NCBI RefSeq assembly: GCF_016905445.1
Contig: NZ_JAFEXF010000029.1
Location: 1-51,102 of the forward strand
Reading direction: 5' to 3'
DNA: 51,102 nt
From: Streptomyces sp. G44
GTDB lineage: Bacteria; Actinomycetota; Actinomycetes; Streptomycetales; Streptomycetaceae
The notes beneath the pieces were generated by a model. That model did no database searches and was not told the DNA's origin. It worked only from the letters and a program-made list of their open reading frames with translations. This document shows, in pieces, positions 8,567 through 17,158 of the stretch (its first letter is position 1; every line of letters starts with the position of its first letter). The position numbers and the translations under genes were made by a program.

Positions 8567-9829
8567 TTACTTGGCTTCGGCCGCCGCCGTCTCCGCCTTC
8601 TTCTGGAGGTCGCCGAGGACCTGCTTCGGGTCGTCGACGACGGCCTTGCCGCCGGTCTTCTTGATCTCGGCGGAGACGACGTCCCACGCGGTGTCGCCCA
8701 GCGGGTAGAACCTGGCGCTCGGCAGCACCTCGAAGAACGGCTCCAGGTCCTTGTGCCTGCCGTTGGTCTGCATGGTCTTCAGGGCGTCCTGGGTGACCGG
8801 CATGAGGTTGTACATCTCGTCGAACGCCAGCATCTTCTTGGAGTACGTGAAGTCCAGGAACTTCTTCACGCCTTCCTTCTCCGCGCCGCCGTCCTTGAAC
8901 GCCATCATCCAGTCGGCCACGCCGAGGGTGCTCTTCAGCGGCCCTTCCTTGCCGGGGATGGGGGCGACGCCGTAGTCGACCTTGCCCTCCTTGGCCATCT
9001 GGATGAGGCTCGGGTGGCCGTTGAGCATGCCGACCTTGCCCGCGGCGAAGTCGGCGAAGGCGGTCTTGCGGTCGGTGGAGGCGGGGTTGGCGTAGGTGAG
9101 GCCCGGCTCGACCAGTTCGCTCTTGAGCCACTGGAACGTCTCGACGTTCCGGGCGCTGTCCAGGGTGTACTTGCCGCCCGCGTCGGTGTAGCCGCCGCCG
9201 TTGCCCAGCTCCCACATCATCGTCTCGCCCTGGGTCTCCTCGGGGCCGAGCGGCAGGGCGTACGGGGTCTCGGCGGCCTTCTCGTCCTTGATCTTCTTCG
9301 CGGCGGCGGCCAGTTCGTCCCAGGTCTTCGGCGGGGTCTTCACGCCGGCCTTCTTGAGGACGTCCTTGTTGTAGAACATCACGCGGCTGGAGGAGACCCA
9401 GGGGATGCCGTACTGCGTGCCGTCGACCTCACCGGCCTTGGCGAAGGTGGGGATGAGGTTGTCGCGGGTCCTGGCGGACATCACCTCGTCCGCCTTGTAG
9501 AGGAGGTCGTCGGCGACCTTGTCGGCGTAACCGCCGGTCTGGAGCAGGTCGGGTTCGTTGCCCGCCTGGATCATGTTCTTGACGGACTTGTCGATCTCGT
9601 TCCAGTTGATGACCTGGACGTCGACCGTGTAGCCCTTGTGGGCCTTCTCGAATTCCTTCTTGACCTGGTTCCAGTACACCTTGGAGGCGTTGGAGGCCTT
9701 GTCGCCGTAGTCGGCGGCGACGAGCTTGATGGTCTTGCTGTCACCACTGTCGCCGTCCCCGCCGCAGGCGGTGAGTCCCAGCGCCATGCAGAGCGTTGCC
9801 GTACCGGTGGCGACCCATCGATTCCTCAT
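8567..9829 (-). CDS. Extracellular sugar-binding lipoprotein of an ABC importer
   Basis: 420 residues. The signal peptide ends in a lipobox L-T-A-C, so Cys22 should be lipid-modified and the protein tethered outside the membrane. The rest has the type I solute-binding layout of the family, with W-N-E-I-D, G-N-E-P-D-L-L, the Y-G-I-P-W block and F-Y-N-K-D-V. The start at ATG 9829 was preferred over TTG at 9838 because AAGGG lies nine bases ahead of the ATG. It heads an operon with two permeases. A GntR-type palindrome sits about 100 bases upstream. The ligand is unknown; the shared operator with the NgcE-like system suggests an amino sugar or an oligosaccharide containing it. Confidence 0.9.
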   Translation of the reverse strand: MRNRWVATGTATLCMALGLTACGGDGDSGDSKTIKLVAADYGDKASNASKVYWNQVKKEFEKAHKGYTVDVQVINWNEIDKSVKNMIQAGNEPDLLQTGGYADKVADDLLYKADEVMSARTRDNLIPTFAKAGEVDGTQYGIPWVSSSRVMFYNKDVLKKAGVKTPPKTWDELAAAAKKIKDEKAAETPYALPLGPEETQGETMMWELGNGGGYTDAGGKYTLDSARNVETFQWLKSELVEPGLTYANPASTDRKTAFADFAAGKVGMLNGHPSLIQMAKEGKVDYGVAPIPGKEGPLKSTLGVADWMMAFKDGGAEKEGVKKFLDFTYSKKMLAFDEMYNLMPVTQDALKTMQTNGRHKDLEPFFEVLPSARFYPLGDTAWDVVSAEIKKTGGKAVVDDPKQVLGDLQKKAETAAAEAK

Positions 9830-9925
9830 GCAGTTCAACCCTTCGACCTCGGTGTCGACTTGGCGCGTACAGTCGCCCCCCGCGGCGCCGTCGCGCCGAC
9901 ACTACTCACGTCCCGTTTTGCCTCG

Positions 9926-9941
9926 ACAGGCCTAGACCACT
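9926..9941. promoter_or_regulatory. Candidate DasR/GntR-type operator upstream of first sugar operon
   Basis: Plus strand reads ACAGGCCTAGACCACT. Against the DasR site as I remember it, (A)(C/G)TGGTCTAGACCA(C/G)T, 13 of 16 bases fit. It lies 97-112 bases before the binding-protein start and closely resembles the site at 13609-13624, at almost the same distance from the NgcE-like start. Confidence 0.6.
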
Positions 9942-9976
9942 TTCGTGGCCAAGCTGAAATCACCTGCCTCACCAGG

Positions 9977-10870
9977 TCACTTGAGGGCTCCGGCGGTCAG
10001 ACCGGCCTGTACCTGTCGCTGGAAGACGGCGTACACGACGAGCACCGGGAGCATGGCGATCGTCAGGCCCGCGAAGAGCGCGCCCCAGTCGCCGCGGTAG
10101 CCCTGGGAGACCGCCAGCGAGGCGAGTCCCTGCGGCAGCACGTAGTTCTTCTCCTCCTCGTTGTTGAGCAGCAGCGGCAGCAGGTACTGGTTCCACTGGC
10201 CGAGGAAGTTGAAGATGCCGATGCTGACCAGGCCCGGCTTGGCCATCGGGAGCATGATCTGGAAGAACGTGCGGGTGTGCGAGGCCCCGTCGACCATCGC
10301 CGCCTCCTGTACGCCGGTCGGCAGCGTGCGGAAGAAGGAGGTCAGGAAGAAGGTGGTGAAGGGCAGCGAGTAGGCGATGTACGCGATCATCAGGCCCGGC
10401 CGGGTGTCGAGGAGCCCGAAGTTCTCCATGACGGCGAAGAGCGGGACGAGCGCGAGGATGACCGGGAACATCATGCCGCCCGCGAACAGCATGAAGACGA
10501 AGCGGTTGCCGGGGAAGGTGAAGCGGGCGATGACGTAGGCCGCCATGGAGCCGAGCAGCATGGTGCCGGTCAGGGAACCGCACAGGATGACCAGCGAGTT
10601 GACGGTGTACCGGCCGATGTCTGCCTTGTTCCAGGCGTTGGTGAAGTTCTCCCAGTGGAAGGCGGCCGGCCAGGCCGTCGGATCGCTGAGGATGTCCGCC
10701 GAGGGGCGGAACGCGGTGAGCGCGACCCAGATCAGGGGCCCGGCGGCCAGGACGACCCACAGGACGAGGAAGGCGTGCGAGAAGACGTTGAGGGTGCCGC
10801 CCGACTCCTTCTCGCGGCGGGGCGTCCCGGTGGCGCCGGGGCGGGGCGCGGTGGTGGCGGTCGTGGTCAT
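9977..10870 (-). CDS. ngcG: Sugar ABC transporter permease, NgcG-like
   Basis: 297 residues, six membrane helices and an EAA loop E-A-A-M-V-D-G-A-S-H-T-R-T. It ends with the A-G-L-T-A-G-A-L-K tail of the MalG branch. It is the third gene of the ngcE-ngcF-ngcG-like operon, 21 bases after the preceding permease. The gene symbol rests on order and on the recognisable NgcE-type binding protein at the operon head, not on a transport test. The product would form the membrane channel with the NgcF-like subunit and use a shared ATPase. Confidence 0.85.
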   Translation of the reverse strand: MTTTATTAPRPGATGTPRREKESGGTLNVFSHAFLVLWVVLAAGPLIWVALTAFRPSADILSDPTAWPAAFHWENFTNAWNKADIGRYTVNSLVILCGSLTGTMLLGSMAAYVIARFTFPGNRFVFMLFAGGMMFPVILALVPLFAVMENFGLLDTRPGLMIAYIAYSLPFTTFFLTSFFRTLPTGVQEAAMVDGASHTRTFFQIMLPMAKPGLVSIGIFNFLGQWNQYLLPLLLNNEEEKNYVLPQGLASLAVSQGYRGDWGALFAGLTIAMLPVLVVYAVFQRQVQAGLTAGALK

Positions 10871-10891
10871 GACGCAGTGGCTCCCGCGGTG

Positions 10892-12007
10892 TCAGTATTC
10901 GATCCGGTCGCGATGTCCGACCCGCATGACGATCAGGGAGAACGCCACGCTCAGGACGAGCAGGACGACGCCGATGGAGGTGGCGTAGCCGTACTGGCCG
11001 TCACGGAAGCGTTCGTAGAGGAAGACCGGGGTGACCTTCAGGACGTGCGCCGGCACCATCACGAGGCAGATCGCGAAGGTGTCGAGCGCCTGGATGCCCA
11101 TGTAGATCCAGCCGGTGCGCACGGTGTCCCAGATCAGCGGGAGCGTGACGCCGAAGAAGGTGCGGGCGCGGCCCGCGCCGTCCAGGAGCGCGGCCTCGTG
11201 GATGTCCTTGGGGATGGAGCCCATCGCCGCGGAGAACAACACGACGTAGAAGCCGACGAAGCTCCAGCTGATGACGGTGAGCAGCGTGAACAGCGCGAGC
11301 GTCTCGTCGCCGCCCAGCCAGGCGGGTCCCTCGATGCCGGCCTCGTCCAGACCGCCGTTGATCAGACCGCTGTTGGTGTTGAAGACGCGGCCCCACACCA
11401 CGGCGACGATGGAGACGGACAGCACCTGCGGGAAGAAGTAGACGACCTTGTAGAAGGACGACCCGGCGACGCCCGCGATGGCCTGCCCCCTGCGGTGCCG
11501 GCCGCCCGCGGTGATCATGTAGGCGAGGAAGAGGCCGAGTACGAGCGTGACGGCGGGCGCGATGACCAGCAGGAGCGCGCTGATCTTGAGAGAGTCCCAG
11601 AAGCGGGCGTCGTCCCACATCTTGAGGTAGTTGTCGAAGCCGGTGAAGTTCGCGACCGGGCCGCCGGACCAGTCGGTGAACGAGTAGTAGATCGCCTGGA
11701 GGAACGGCGAGACGACGAAGAGCGCGTAGAAGGCGAGCGGCACGGCGAGGAAGCCGAGGATGAAGCGGTACTTGTCGAGCGTGCGGTAGCGCCGGTCGTA
11801 GCGGACGCGCCGGGGGGTGAGGCCGGGCGGCAGCAGCACCGCCGGCCACAGCAACAGGCCGGGGAGCGGGGCCGGCGCCGGCTTGCGCTCGCCCAGCGCC
11901 TCCGTCGAGCCCTTCGGCTTCTTCGCGTTCTTCGCGTTCTTCGAGTTCTTCGCGTTCTTCGAGTTCTTCGGGGGTGGCGGCTCGCCCACCTGGGTCTCGG
12001 TCTTCAC
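10892..12007 (-). CDS. ngcF: Sugar ABC transporter permease, NgcF-like, with Lys/Asn-rich N-terminal tail
   Basis: 371 residues from GTG 12007, which has GAGG upstream. The frame stays open further upstream but there overlaps the binding-protein gene. After an unusual cytoplasmic tail of repeated K-N-S-K-N-A units (about residues 18-36) and a Pro/Leu-rich stretch come six membrane helices with an EAA loop E-A-A-L-L-D-G-A-G-R-A-R. The tail is encoded by a 12-base repeat (11925-11970). The gene lies between the NgcE-like and NgcG-like genes with short gaps. The role is import of the ligand captured by the NgcE-like lipoprotein. Confidence 0.86.
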   Translation of the reverse strand: MKTETQVGEPPPPKNSKNAKNSKNAKNAKKPKGSTEALGERKPAPAPLPGLLLWPAVLLPPGLTPRRVRYDRRYRTLDKYRFILGFLAVPLAFYALFVVSPFLQAIYYSFTDWSGGPVANFTGFDNYLKMWDDARFWDSLKISALLLVIAPAVTLVLGLFLAYMITAGGRHRRGQAIAGVAGSSFYKVVYFFPQVLSVSIVAVVWGRVFNTNSGLINGGLDEAGIEGPAWLGGDETLALFTLLTVISWSFVGFYVVLFSAAMGSIPKDIHEAALLDGAGRARTFFGVTLPLIWDTVRTGWIYMGIQALDTFAICLVMVPAHVLKVTPVFLYERFRDGQYGYATSIGVVLLVLSVAFSLIVMRVGHRDRIEY

Positions 12008-12063
12008 GCTGCTCAGCCTCGCCCGCTCTTGTGCCTCGTCGGCTCTCGTGCCCGCTCCGCCGC

Positions 12064-13497
12064 TCAGGCCTTCTTGACCTTCGTGATGTCGGGGTCCTTC
12101 AGGATGCGCTCGGAGGCCTTCTGCATGGTGTCCATCGCCTGCCTGGGGCCGATCTGGCCCTGCATAAACTTGTGGATCATGTTGTTGAAGTCCTCGCGGA
12201 ACAGCTCGTTGTACCAGTCCATGAACTGGGGGATCACGATGTTCTCGCCGGCCGCCTCGATCGCCGCCTGGGCGCTCGCCGTGCCCGAGGGCAGCTTCAC
12301 GCCGTCGATGGCGCCCTTGACGACAGGCATCGAGCCGACCTCCTTGAAGAGGTTGAGGGCGGCTTCCTTGCTGTACATCATCCGCAACCACTCCAGGCCG
12401 CCCTGGCGGTTCCTGGCCTTGGCGGGGACGATGAAGGGTTCACCCGCCGGGGCGTAGAGCGTGCCGAACGGCATCTTGTCGCCGGAGTCCAGCGAGGGGG
12501 TCGCGCCGACCGTCATCCTGAAGTCCTCGGGCGTGGTGTCCTTCGCCTCGTTCTCCACCCAGGAGCCGTTGGGCACGAAGAGGCACTTGCCCTCCTTCGT
12601 CCACGCGGTCTGCATCTCGGTGTGGGCCTGCTGCCCGTCGAAGCCGGTCAGCACGTACTTCTTGGCGACCAGTTCCTCCCAGGCCTCGAAGACGTCCTTG
12701 ACGGCGTCGTGCCGCCAGGCGTCCGGCTCCAGGTAGTCCATCGCCTCGATGACGTCGCGGCCGCCGCGCTGGGCGAACATCGCGTACATGCTGAAGAACA
12801 TGTAGCGGGGGTGGCCGCCGGGGTAGCTCCAGCCGTGGATGCCCTTGGCCTTGGCCTTCCTGCATACGGCGAGCATCTCGTCCCAGGTCTTGGGGTACGC
12901 GGCGTCGAGCCCGTCCTCCAGGAGCTTCGCGGAGTACCAGTTGCCGTACACCGTCAGGGCGATGTTGAGCTGGTAGCACTCCTGGCCGCCGAAGCGGCCC
13001 ATCTGCTCGACGACCGGCACCAGGGTCTCGCGCACGGTGACGTCCGGGTCGTCCCAGGAGGGCGCGTCGAGCACCTCGCCGAGGTCGGCGACCTGCTTGT
13101 TGTGCACCAGCTTGCCGATGTTCATCTGCTCGGCGCCGGAATTGTTGACGACGTCCGCCGTGGGCTTGCCGCGGACGATCTTCGGCTGGACCTGGGTGGC
13201 GATCTTCTCGGTCGCCTTCTGCTCCGGCTCGGCCTTGGGATACTTGTCGGCGTACATGTCCGTGACGAACCGGGCGTACTTGTCGCCGTAGCCGCCGTTG
13301 AAGATGTAGACCGTCAGACCCGCGTCCTCTTTCACGCCGAGCGGGTTCTTCTTGGACTTCTCGCCCTTCTCGGCCTTGTTCTCCTCGCCGCCTCCGCTGG
13401 CGCAGGAGCTCAGCGCCCCGACGGCCGGCACCGCGAGCAGGCCGGCGGCCGCCGCCCTCTTCATGACATCACGACGGTTGACGCTGGTGGATCCCAT
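12064..13497 (-). CDS. ngcE: N-acetylglucosamine/chitobiose-type binding lipoprotein, NgcE-like
   Basis: 477 residues. The start M-G-S-T-S, a twin-arginine motif N-R-R-D-V-M-K-R-A, and a lipobox L-S-S-C (Cys32) show Tat export and lipid anchoring. Blocks I recognise from NgcE proteins are N-P-L-G-V-K-E-D-A, V-N-N-S-G-A-E-Q-M-N-I-G, Y-P-K-T-W-D-E-M-L-A and P-N-G-S-W-V-E-N-E-A. NgcE captures N-acetylglucosamine and N,N'-diacetylchitobiose in streptomycetes. The ATG at 13497 has GAGGA seven bases ahead. It heads an operon with two permeases. A GntR-like operator lies 112-127 bases upstream. It could be a paralogue with altered specificity, since parts of the binding region (for example the Q-L-N-I-A-L-T stretch) differ from what I recall. 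Confidence 0.85.
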   Translation of the reverse strand: MGSTSVNRRDVMKRAAAAGLLAVPAVGALSSCASGGGEENKAEKGEKSKKNPLGVKEDAGLTVYIFNGGYGDKYARFVTDMYADKYPKAEPEQKATEKIATQVQPKIVRGKPTADVVNNSGAEQMNIGKLVHNKQVADLGEVLDAPSWDDPDVTVRETLVPVVEQMGRFGGQECYQLNIALTVYGNWYSAKLLEDGLDAAYPKTWDEMLAVCRKAKAKGIHGWSYPGGHPRYMFFSMYAMFAQRGGRDVIEAMDYLEPDAWRHDAVKDVFEAWEELVAKKYVLTGFDGQQAHTEMQTAWTKEGKCLFVPNGSWVENEAKDTTPEDFRMTVGATPSLDSGDKMPFGTLYAPAGEPFIVPAKARNRQGGLEWLRMMYSKEAALNLFKEVGSMPVVKGAIDGVKLPSGTASAQAAIEAAGENIVIPQFMDWYNELFREDFNNMIHKFMQGQIGPRQAMDTMQKASERILKDPDITKVKKA

Positions 13498-13608
13498 GCT
13501 CAAGTCCTCGCCTTCTCCAGGACTCAGGCGGTGAACCGGACCCTCCCCGGCACCGCGGTGGTGTGAAGCTGGGGTCGTGCGATGGTGCCGAACGCTGGGC
13601 GAATGCCG

Positions 13609-13624
13609 ACAGGTATAGTCCACT
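13609..13624. promoter_or_regulatory. Candidate DasR/GntR-type operator upstream of ngcE-like operon
   Basis: Plus strand reads ACAGGTATAGTCCACT, 13 of 16 bases identical to the site at 9926-9941 and 13 of 16 to the remembered DasR consensus. Both sites share ACAGG at one end and CCACT at the other, which argues for one regulator acting on both importers. Confidence 0.6.
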
Positions 13625-13729
13625 CCCGGTTGGCGGGGCAAGATCGAACACAGGCTTCCGGTACAGGTTTTCCGAGTTGAGACCTACGAAGATCCTGGTC
13701 GCAACCTCTCGCACATCGCGTCGCCGACA

Positions 13730-15160
13730 CGTGGACTTTCGCGGCGATTCCCATGGACTTTCGCGGCGGGCCCGGCCCGGAGGCGGGGGGCTCCGGCGCG
13801 GACGCCGGGGTTTGGGGGCCGGGCGCGGGGGACTCCGGCACGGGCGCCGGGGTTTGAGGGCCGGGCGCGGGGGACTCCGGCACGGGCGCCGGGGTTTGAG
13901 GGCCGGGCGCGGGGCGCTCCGCGCGGACGCCGGCTCTTTCCGCGTGGACGCGGGCGTATCCGCGCGGCTGCTGCCGGACTTTCCGGGCCGGTGCGGGGCG
14001 CTTCCGCGCGGATGCCGGGCTCGGCGCGCGGACGCCGGACTTTCACGCGCGGCCCGGACGCGGGAGTCACCCGCGAAAGGGCCGGCCTTCCCCACGTGCA
14101 CGCCGGACTTTCCCGCGCGACCCGGACGCGAGGATCTGCCGCGTGGACACCCGGCTTCTCGCCCCGGACGCAGGCGCTCCCGTGCGGATGCCGGGCCTTC
14201 CACGCGGACCCCGGACATTCCCACGCAGCCCGAACGCGAGGATCTGCCGCGTGGACACCGGGCTTCGCGCCCCGGACGCAGGCGCTCCCGTGCGGATGCC
14301 AGGCCTTCCACGCGGACGCCGAACTTTCCCGCGCACACGGGCGCTTCAGCACGGACGCCGGAACTTCCGACCCGCACACAGGACTCTCCGGCGCGGGCAC
14401 AGAACCTCTGGCCCACACCCGGGACACCCACGCGAACGCCGGGCCTACCGGCCCGCACCGCAAGACTCTGCCGCGCGAACGCCGGACAGTCCTGCCCGCA
14501 TGAGGGACTTCCCCGCGCGGATCACAGGACTCTCCGGCGGTCCGGCTTCGGCGCTCTCCCGCGCAGACACCGGGCTTCTCGGCCCGCCCGTCGGCTTTCC
14601 GACCCGCATGCGGGACTCTCCCAGCGAAAGCCGGACTTTCCGGAACCTTCCGGCCCGGCAGGGGCTCCCCCACGCGGACACGGGACTTGCCGCGCGCACG
14701 CGTCGGCCTTCCGGCGCGGACGCGGAACTTCCCGCCCCGCGCGTGGGCCCCTCCCGCGCGGACGCCGGCCTTTCCGACCCCACGCTGAACCCTCCCCCGC
14801 TCAGAGACCGGACCACCGGCCCGCACGCGGTGACGTGCCAGCCCGCCCGCGTGGATGTCCCCGCACGGACGTGGCCGACGCCGGGAGCCGCCCACCCCCC
14901 CCATGGTGCCCCCGACGCCAGGTGTGCCATCCCGCCAGGCAGCCACCCCCGAGGCCGGGAGCGCCCAACCCCGCAAGGTGCCCCCCGACGCCAAGAGCGC
15001 CCTCCCGCCAGGCAGCCACCCCGGCGCCAGGAGCCGCCCACCCCCGCAAGGTGCCCCCCGACGCCAGCCGCGCCCTCCCCCACGCGGCGGTCGCCGCCCG
15101 GCGCCGGAAGCTCGTCCGCCCCGTGACCGCCCCGGCGTCTCGGTGGCCGTGGGCGACGCC
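13730..15160. repeat. G+C-rich degenerate tandem repeat array, period 21 bp, with a second family at the right end
   Basis: About 1.2 kb of units resembling CGCGCGGACGCCGGACTTTC. The clearest part is three 42-bp copies (two 21-bp units each) between about 13790 and 13915. A 108-bp segment is repeated at 14131 and 14239. From about 14890 to 15110 the array changes to a different, longer unit containing AAGGTGCCCCCCGACGCCA and CCCGCCAGGCAGCCACCCC. Long open frames cross the array on both strands, but their predicted products are simple Arg/Pro/Ala strings with no recognisable domain, and stops are rare at this base composition. I therefore do not call a gene. It separates the RNase J stop from the ngcE promoter. 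Confidence 0.75.
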
Positions 15161-15171
15161 TCGGTGGCGGT

Positions 15172-16857
15172 TCAGGCGTCGATGATCACCGGGATGATCA
15201 GGGGGCGGCGGCGGTACGTGCGGAACGCCCAGTTGGCCACGGCCCGTGCGATGAGCTGTTCGAGTTGGCGGGCGTCCCCGACGCCTTCCTCGGCGGCGGT
15301 GGCCAGGGCCTTCTCGATCACGGGGACGACTGACTGGAAGGTGGTCTCGTCGTGGACGAAGCCGCGGGCCAGGAAGTCGGGGGCCTCGGCCAGGGCGCCG
15401 GTGTCGGCGTCGACGATCGCCACCACCGTCACCACGCCCTCCTCGGCGAGGGTACGACGGTCCTTGAGGGAAGCCTCCGTGGCGCCGCCCACCTCCATGC
15501 CGTCCACGTAGACGTTGCCCGCCGGCACCTTGCCGGTGATCTTCGCGCGTCCGTCGACGAGGTCGACGACGACGCCGTCCTCGGCGATGACGACCCGCTC
15601 GGGGTCGACCCCGGTACGGATGGCGAGGTCGGCGTTGGCCTTCAGGTGCTTGAACTCCCCGTGCACCGGCATGACGTTGCGGGGCTTGACGATGTTGTAG
15701 CAGTAGACGAGTTCCCCGGCACTGGCGTGGCCGGACACGTGCACCTTGGCGTTGCCCTTGTGGACGACGTTCGCGCCCCAGCGGGTCAGGCCGTTGATGA
15801 CGCGGTAGATGGCGCTCTCGTTGCCCGGGATGAGGGAGCTGGCGAGCAGGACCGTGTCGCCCTTGCCGATGCGGATCTGGTGGTCGCGGTTGGCCATCCG
15901 GGACAGCGCGGCCATCGGTTCGCCCTGGGAGCCGGTGCACACCAGGGTGACCTTGTGGGCGGGCAGGTTCTCCAGTTCCTTGGGGTTGACCACCAGGCCG
16001 GAGGGGACCTTGAGGTAGCCGAGGTCACGGGCGATGCCCATGTTGCGGACCATCGAGCGGCCCACGAAGGCGACCTTGCGGCCGTGCTCGTGCGCGGCGT
16101 CCAGGACCTGCTGGATACGGTGCACATGGCTGGCGAAACTGGAGACGATCACGCGGCGCGGCGCGGTCCGCATGACCTGCTCGATCGCGGGGTTCAGCTC
16201 CCGCTCGGAGGTGGTGAAACCGGGCACCTCGGCATTGGTGGAGTCGGTCAGGAACAGGTCCACGCCCTCCTCGCCGAGACGGGCGAAGGCACGCAGGTCG
16301 GTGATGCGGTCGTCCAGCGGGAACTGGTCCATCTTGAAGTCCCCGGTGTGCAGGACCAGTCCGGCGCTGGTACGGATCGCGACCGCGAGGCTGTCCGGGA
16401 TGGAGTGGTTGACCGCCACGAACTCGCATTCGAAGGGACCGAAACCGCGCCGGTCGTCCTCGCGCACGCGCACCGTGCGCGGCCGGATGCCGTGCTCCTT
16501 GAGCTTGGCCTCCAGGAACGCCAGGGTCAGCTTCGAGCCGACGACGGGGATGTCGGACCGTTCGCGGAGCAGGTAGGGCACGCCGCCGATGTGGTCCTCG
16601 TGACCATGGGTGAGAACGATCGCCACCACGTCGTCGAGACGGTCCCGGATGGAGGTGAAGTCCGGCAGGATCACGTCCACCCCGGGCTGGGTCTCCTCGG
16701 GGAACAGCACACCGCAGTCGACGATCAGCAGCTTGCCCGCGTGTTCGAAGACGGTCATGTTGCGGCCGATCTCACCCAGGCCGCCGAGGGCGACGATCCT
16801 CAGCCCGCGCTTGGTGAGTGGCGGGGCGGCTTTCAATTCTGGATGCGGATGACTCAT
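15172..16857 (-). CDS. rnj: Ribonuclease J
   Basis: 561 residues, full length for actinobacterial RNase J. The metallo-beta-lactamase core has G-L-G-E-I-G-R-N-M near 26-34 and the zinc motif H-G-H-E-D-H at 84-89, followed by H-T-G-D-F-K-M-D and S-D/T-S-T-N-A-E-V-P-G-F. The beta-CASP part has S-F-A-S-H-V-H-R-I-Q-Q and the final G-H-A-S motif. It acts in the cytoplasm on RNA 5' ends and internal sites, in mRNA decay and rRNA maturation. In S. coelicolor I recall rnj beside dapA. Here the neighbours are a repeat array and a GH92 gene, so this may be a second copy. The ATG at 16857 faces the GH92 gene across about 300 bases. Confidence 0.94.
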   Translation of the reverse strand: MSHPHPELKAAPPLTKRGLRIVALGGLGEIGRNMTVFEHAGKLLIVDCGVLFPEETQPGVDVILPDFTSIRDRLDDVVAIVLTHGHEDHIGGVPYLLRERSDIPVVGSKLTLAFLEAKLKEHGIRPRTVRVREDDRRGFGPFECEFVAVNHSIPDSLAVAIRTSAGLVLHTGDFKMDQFPLDDRITDLRAFARLGEEGVDLFLTDSTNAEVPGFTTSERELNPAIEQVMRTAPRRVIVSSFASHVHRIQQVLDAAHEHGRKVAFVGRSMVRNMGIARDLGYLKVPSGLVVNPKELENLPAHKVTLVCTGSQGEPMAALSRMANRDHQIRIGKGDTVLLASSLIPGNESAIYRVINGLTRWGANVVHKGNAKVHVSGHASAGELVYCYNIVKPRNVMPVHGEFKHLKANADLAIRTGVDPERVVIAEDGVVVDLVDGRAKITGKVPAGNVYVDGMEVGGATEASLKDRRTLAEEGVVTVVAIVDADTGALAEAPDFLARGFVHDETTFQSVVPVIEKALATAAEEGVGDARQLEQLIARAVANWAFRTYRRRPLIIPVIIDA

Positions 16858-17072
16858 GCCCCGACGCTACCGGAGAGGCGCGTGGGTGATCCTTTCCCGC
16901 CCTCGGACGCGTTCCGCCGACCACCCGATCTGCCCCGGAGCGGCCCGCCGGCCATCGTACGCCGGGCCGGCCGCGGGCCGGCCCGGAGGCCGAACACGGA
17001 GCCACCCGCGGGGCCGGCCGCGGAGCCACCCGCGCACGCGGCACGTCAACCCCGCGAAACCCGTCAACAGCC

Positions 17073-17134
17073 TTGACACCCTTCGCCACTTGACTCCCTA
17101 CTAGACCTTGCGCAGCGATCGTGACAACGTTGTC
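17073..17134 (+). promoter_or_regulatory. GH92 promoter with perfect LacI-type palindrome
   Basis: A consensus -35 hexamer TTGACA is at 17073-17078, with a weak -10 (CCTACT) 18 bases on. The 12-base perfect palindrome GACAACGTTGTC covers 17123-17134, about where transcription would start and 24 bases before the chosen ATG. ACAACGTTGT is the core typical of LacI-family sugar repressors. No lacI-type gene is in the window. Confidence 0.65.
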
Positions 17135-17158
17135 CAACTCGCAGGGAGGGGCTCGGGG

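Noticed and set aside
9936..9947. CCAC-TTTC-GTGG hairpin as a terminator after the ngcG-like gene
   Set aside because: Only four base pairs and it overlaps the operator; too weak to call.
13563..15185. A 540-codon open frame across the repeat array, and others on the minus strand
   Set aside because: Products are low-complexity Arg/Pro/Ala strings, no ribosome site is convincing, and several frames are open at once as expected at this base composition. Reported as repeats instead.
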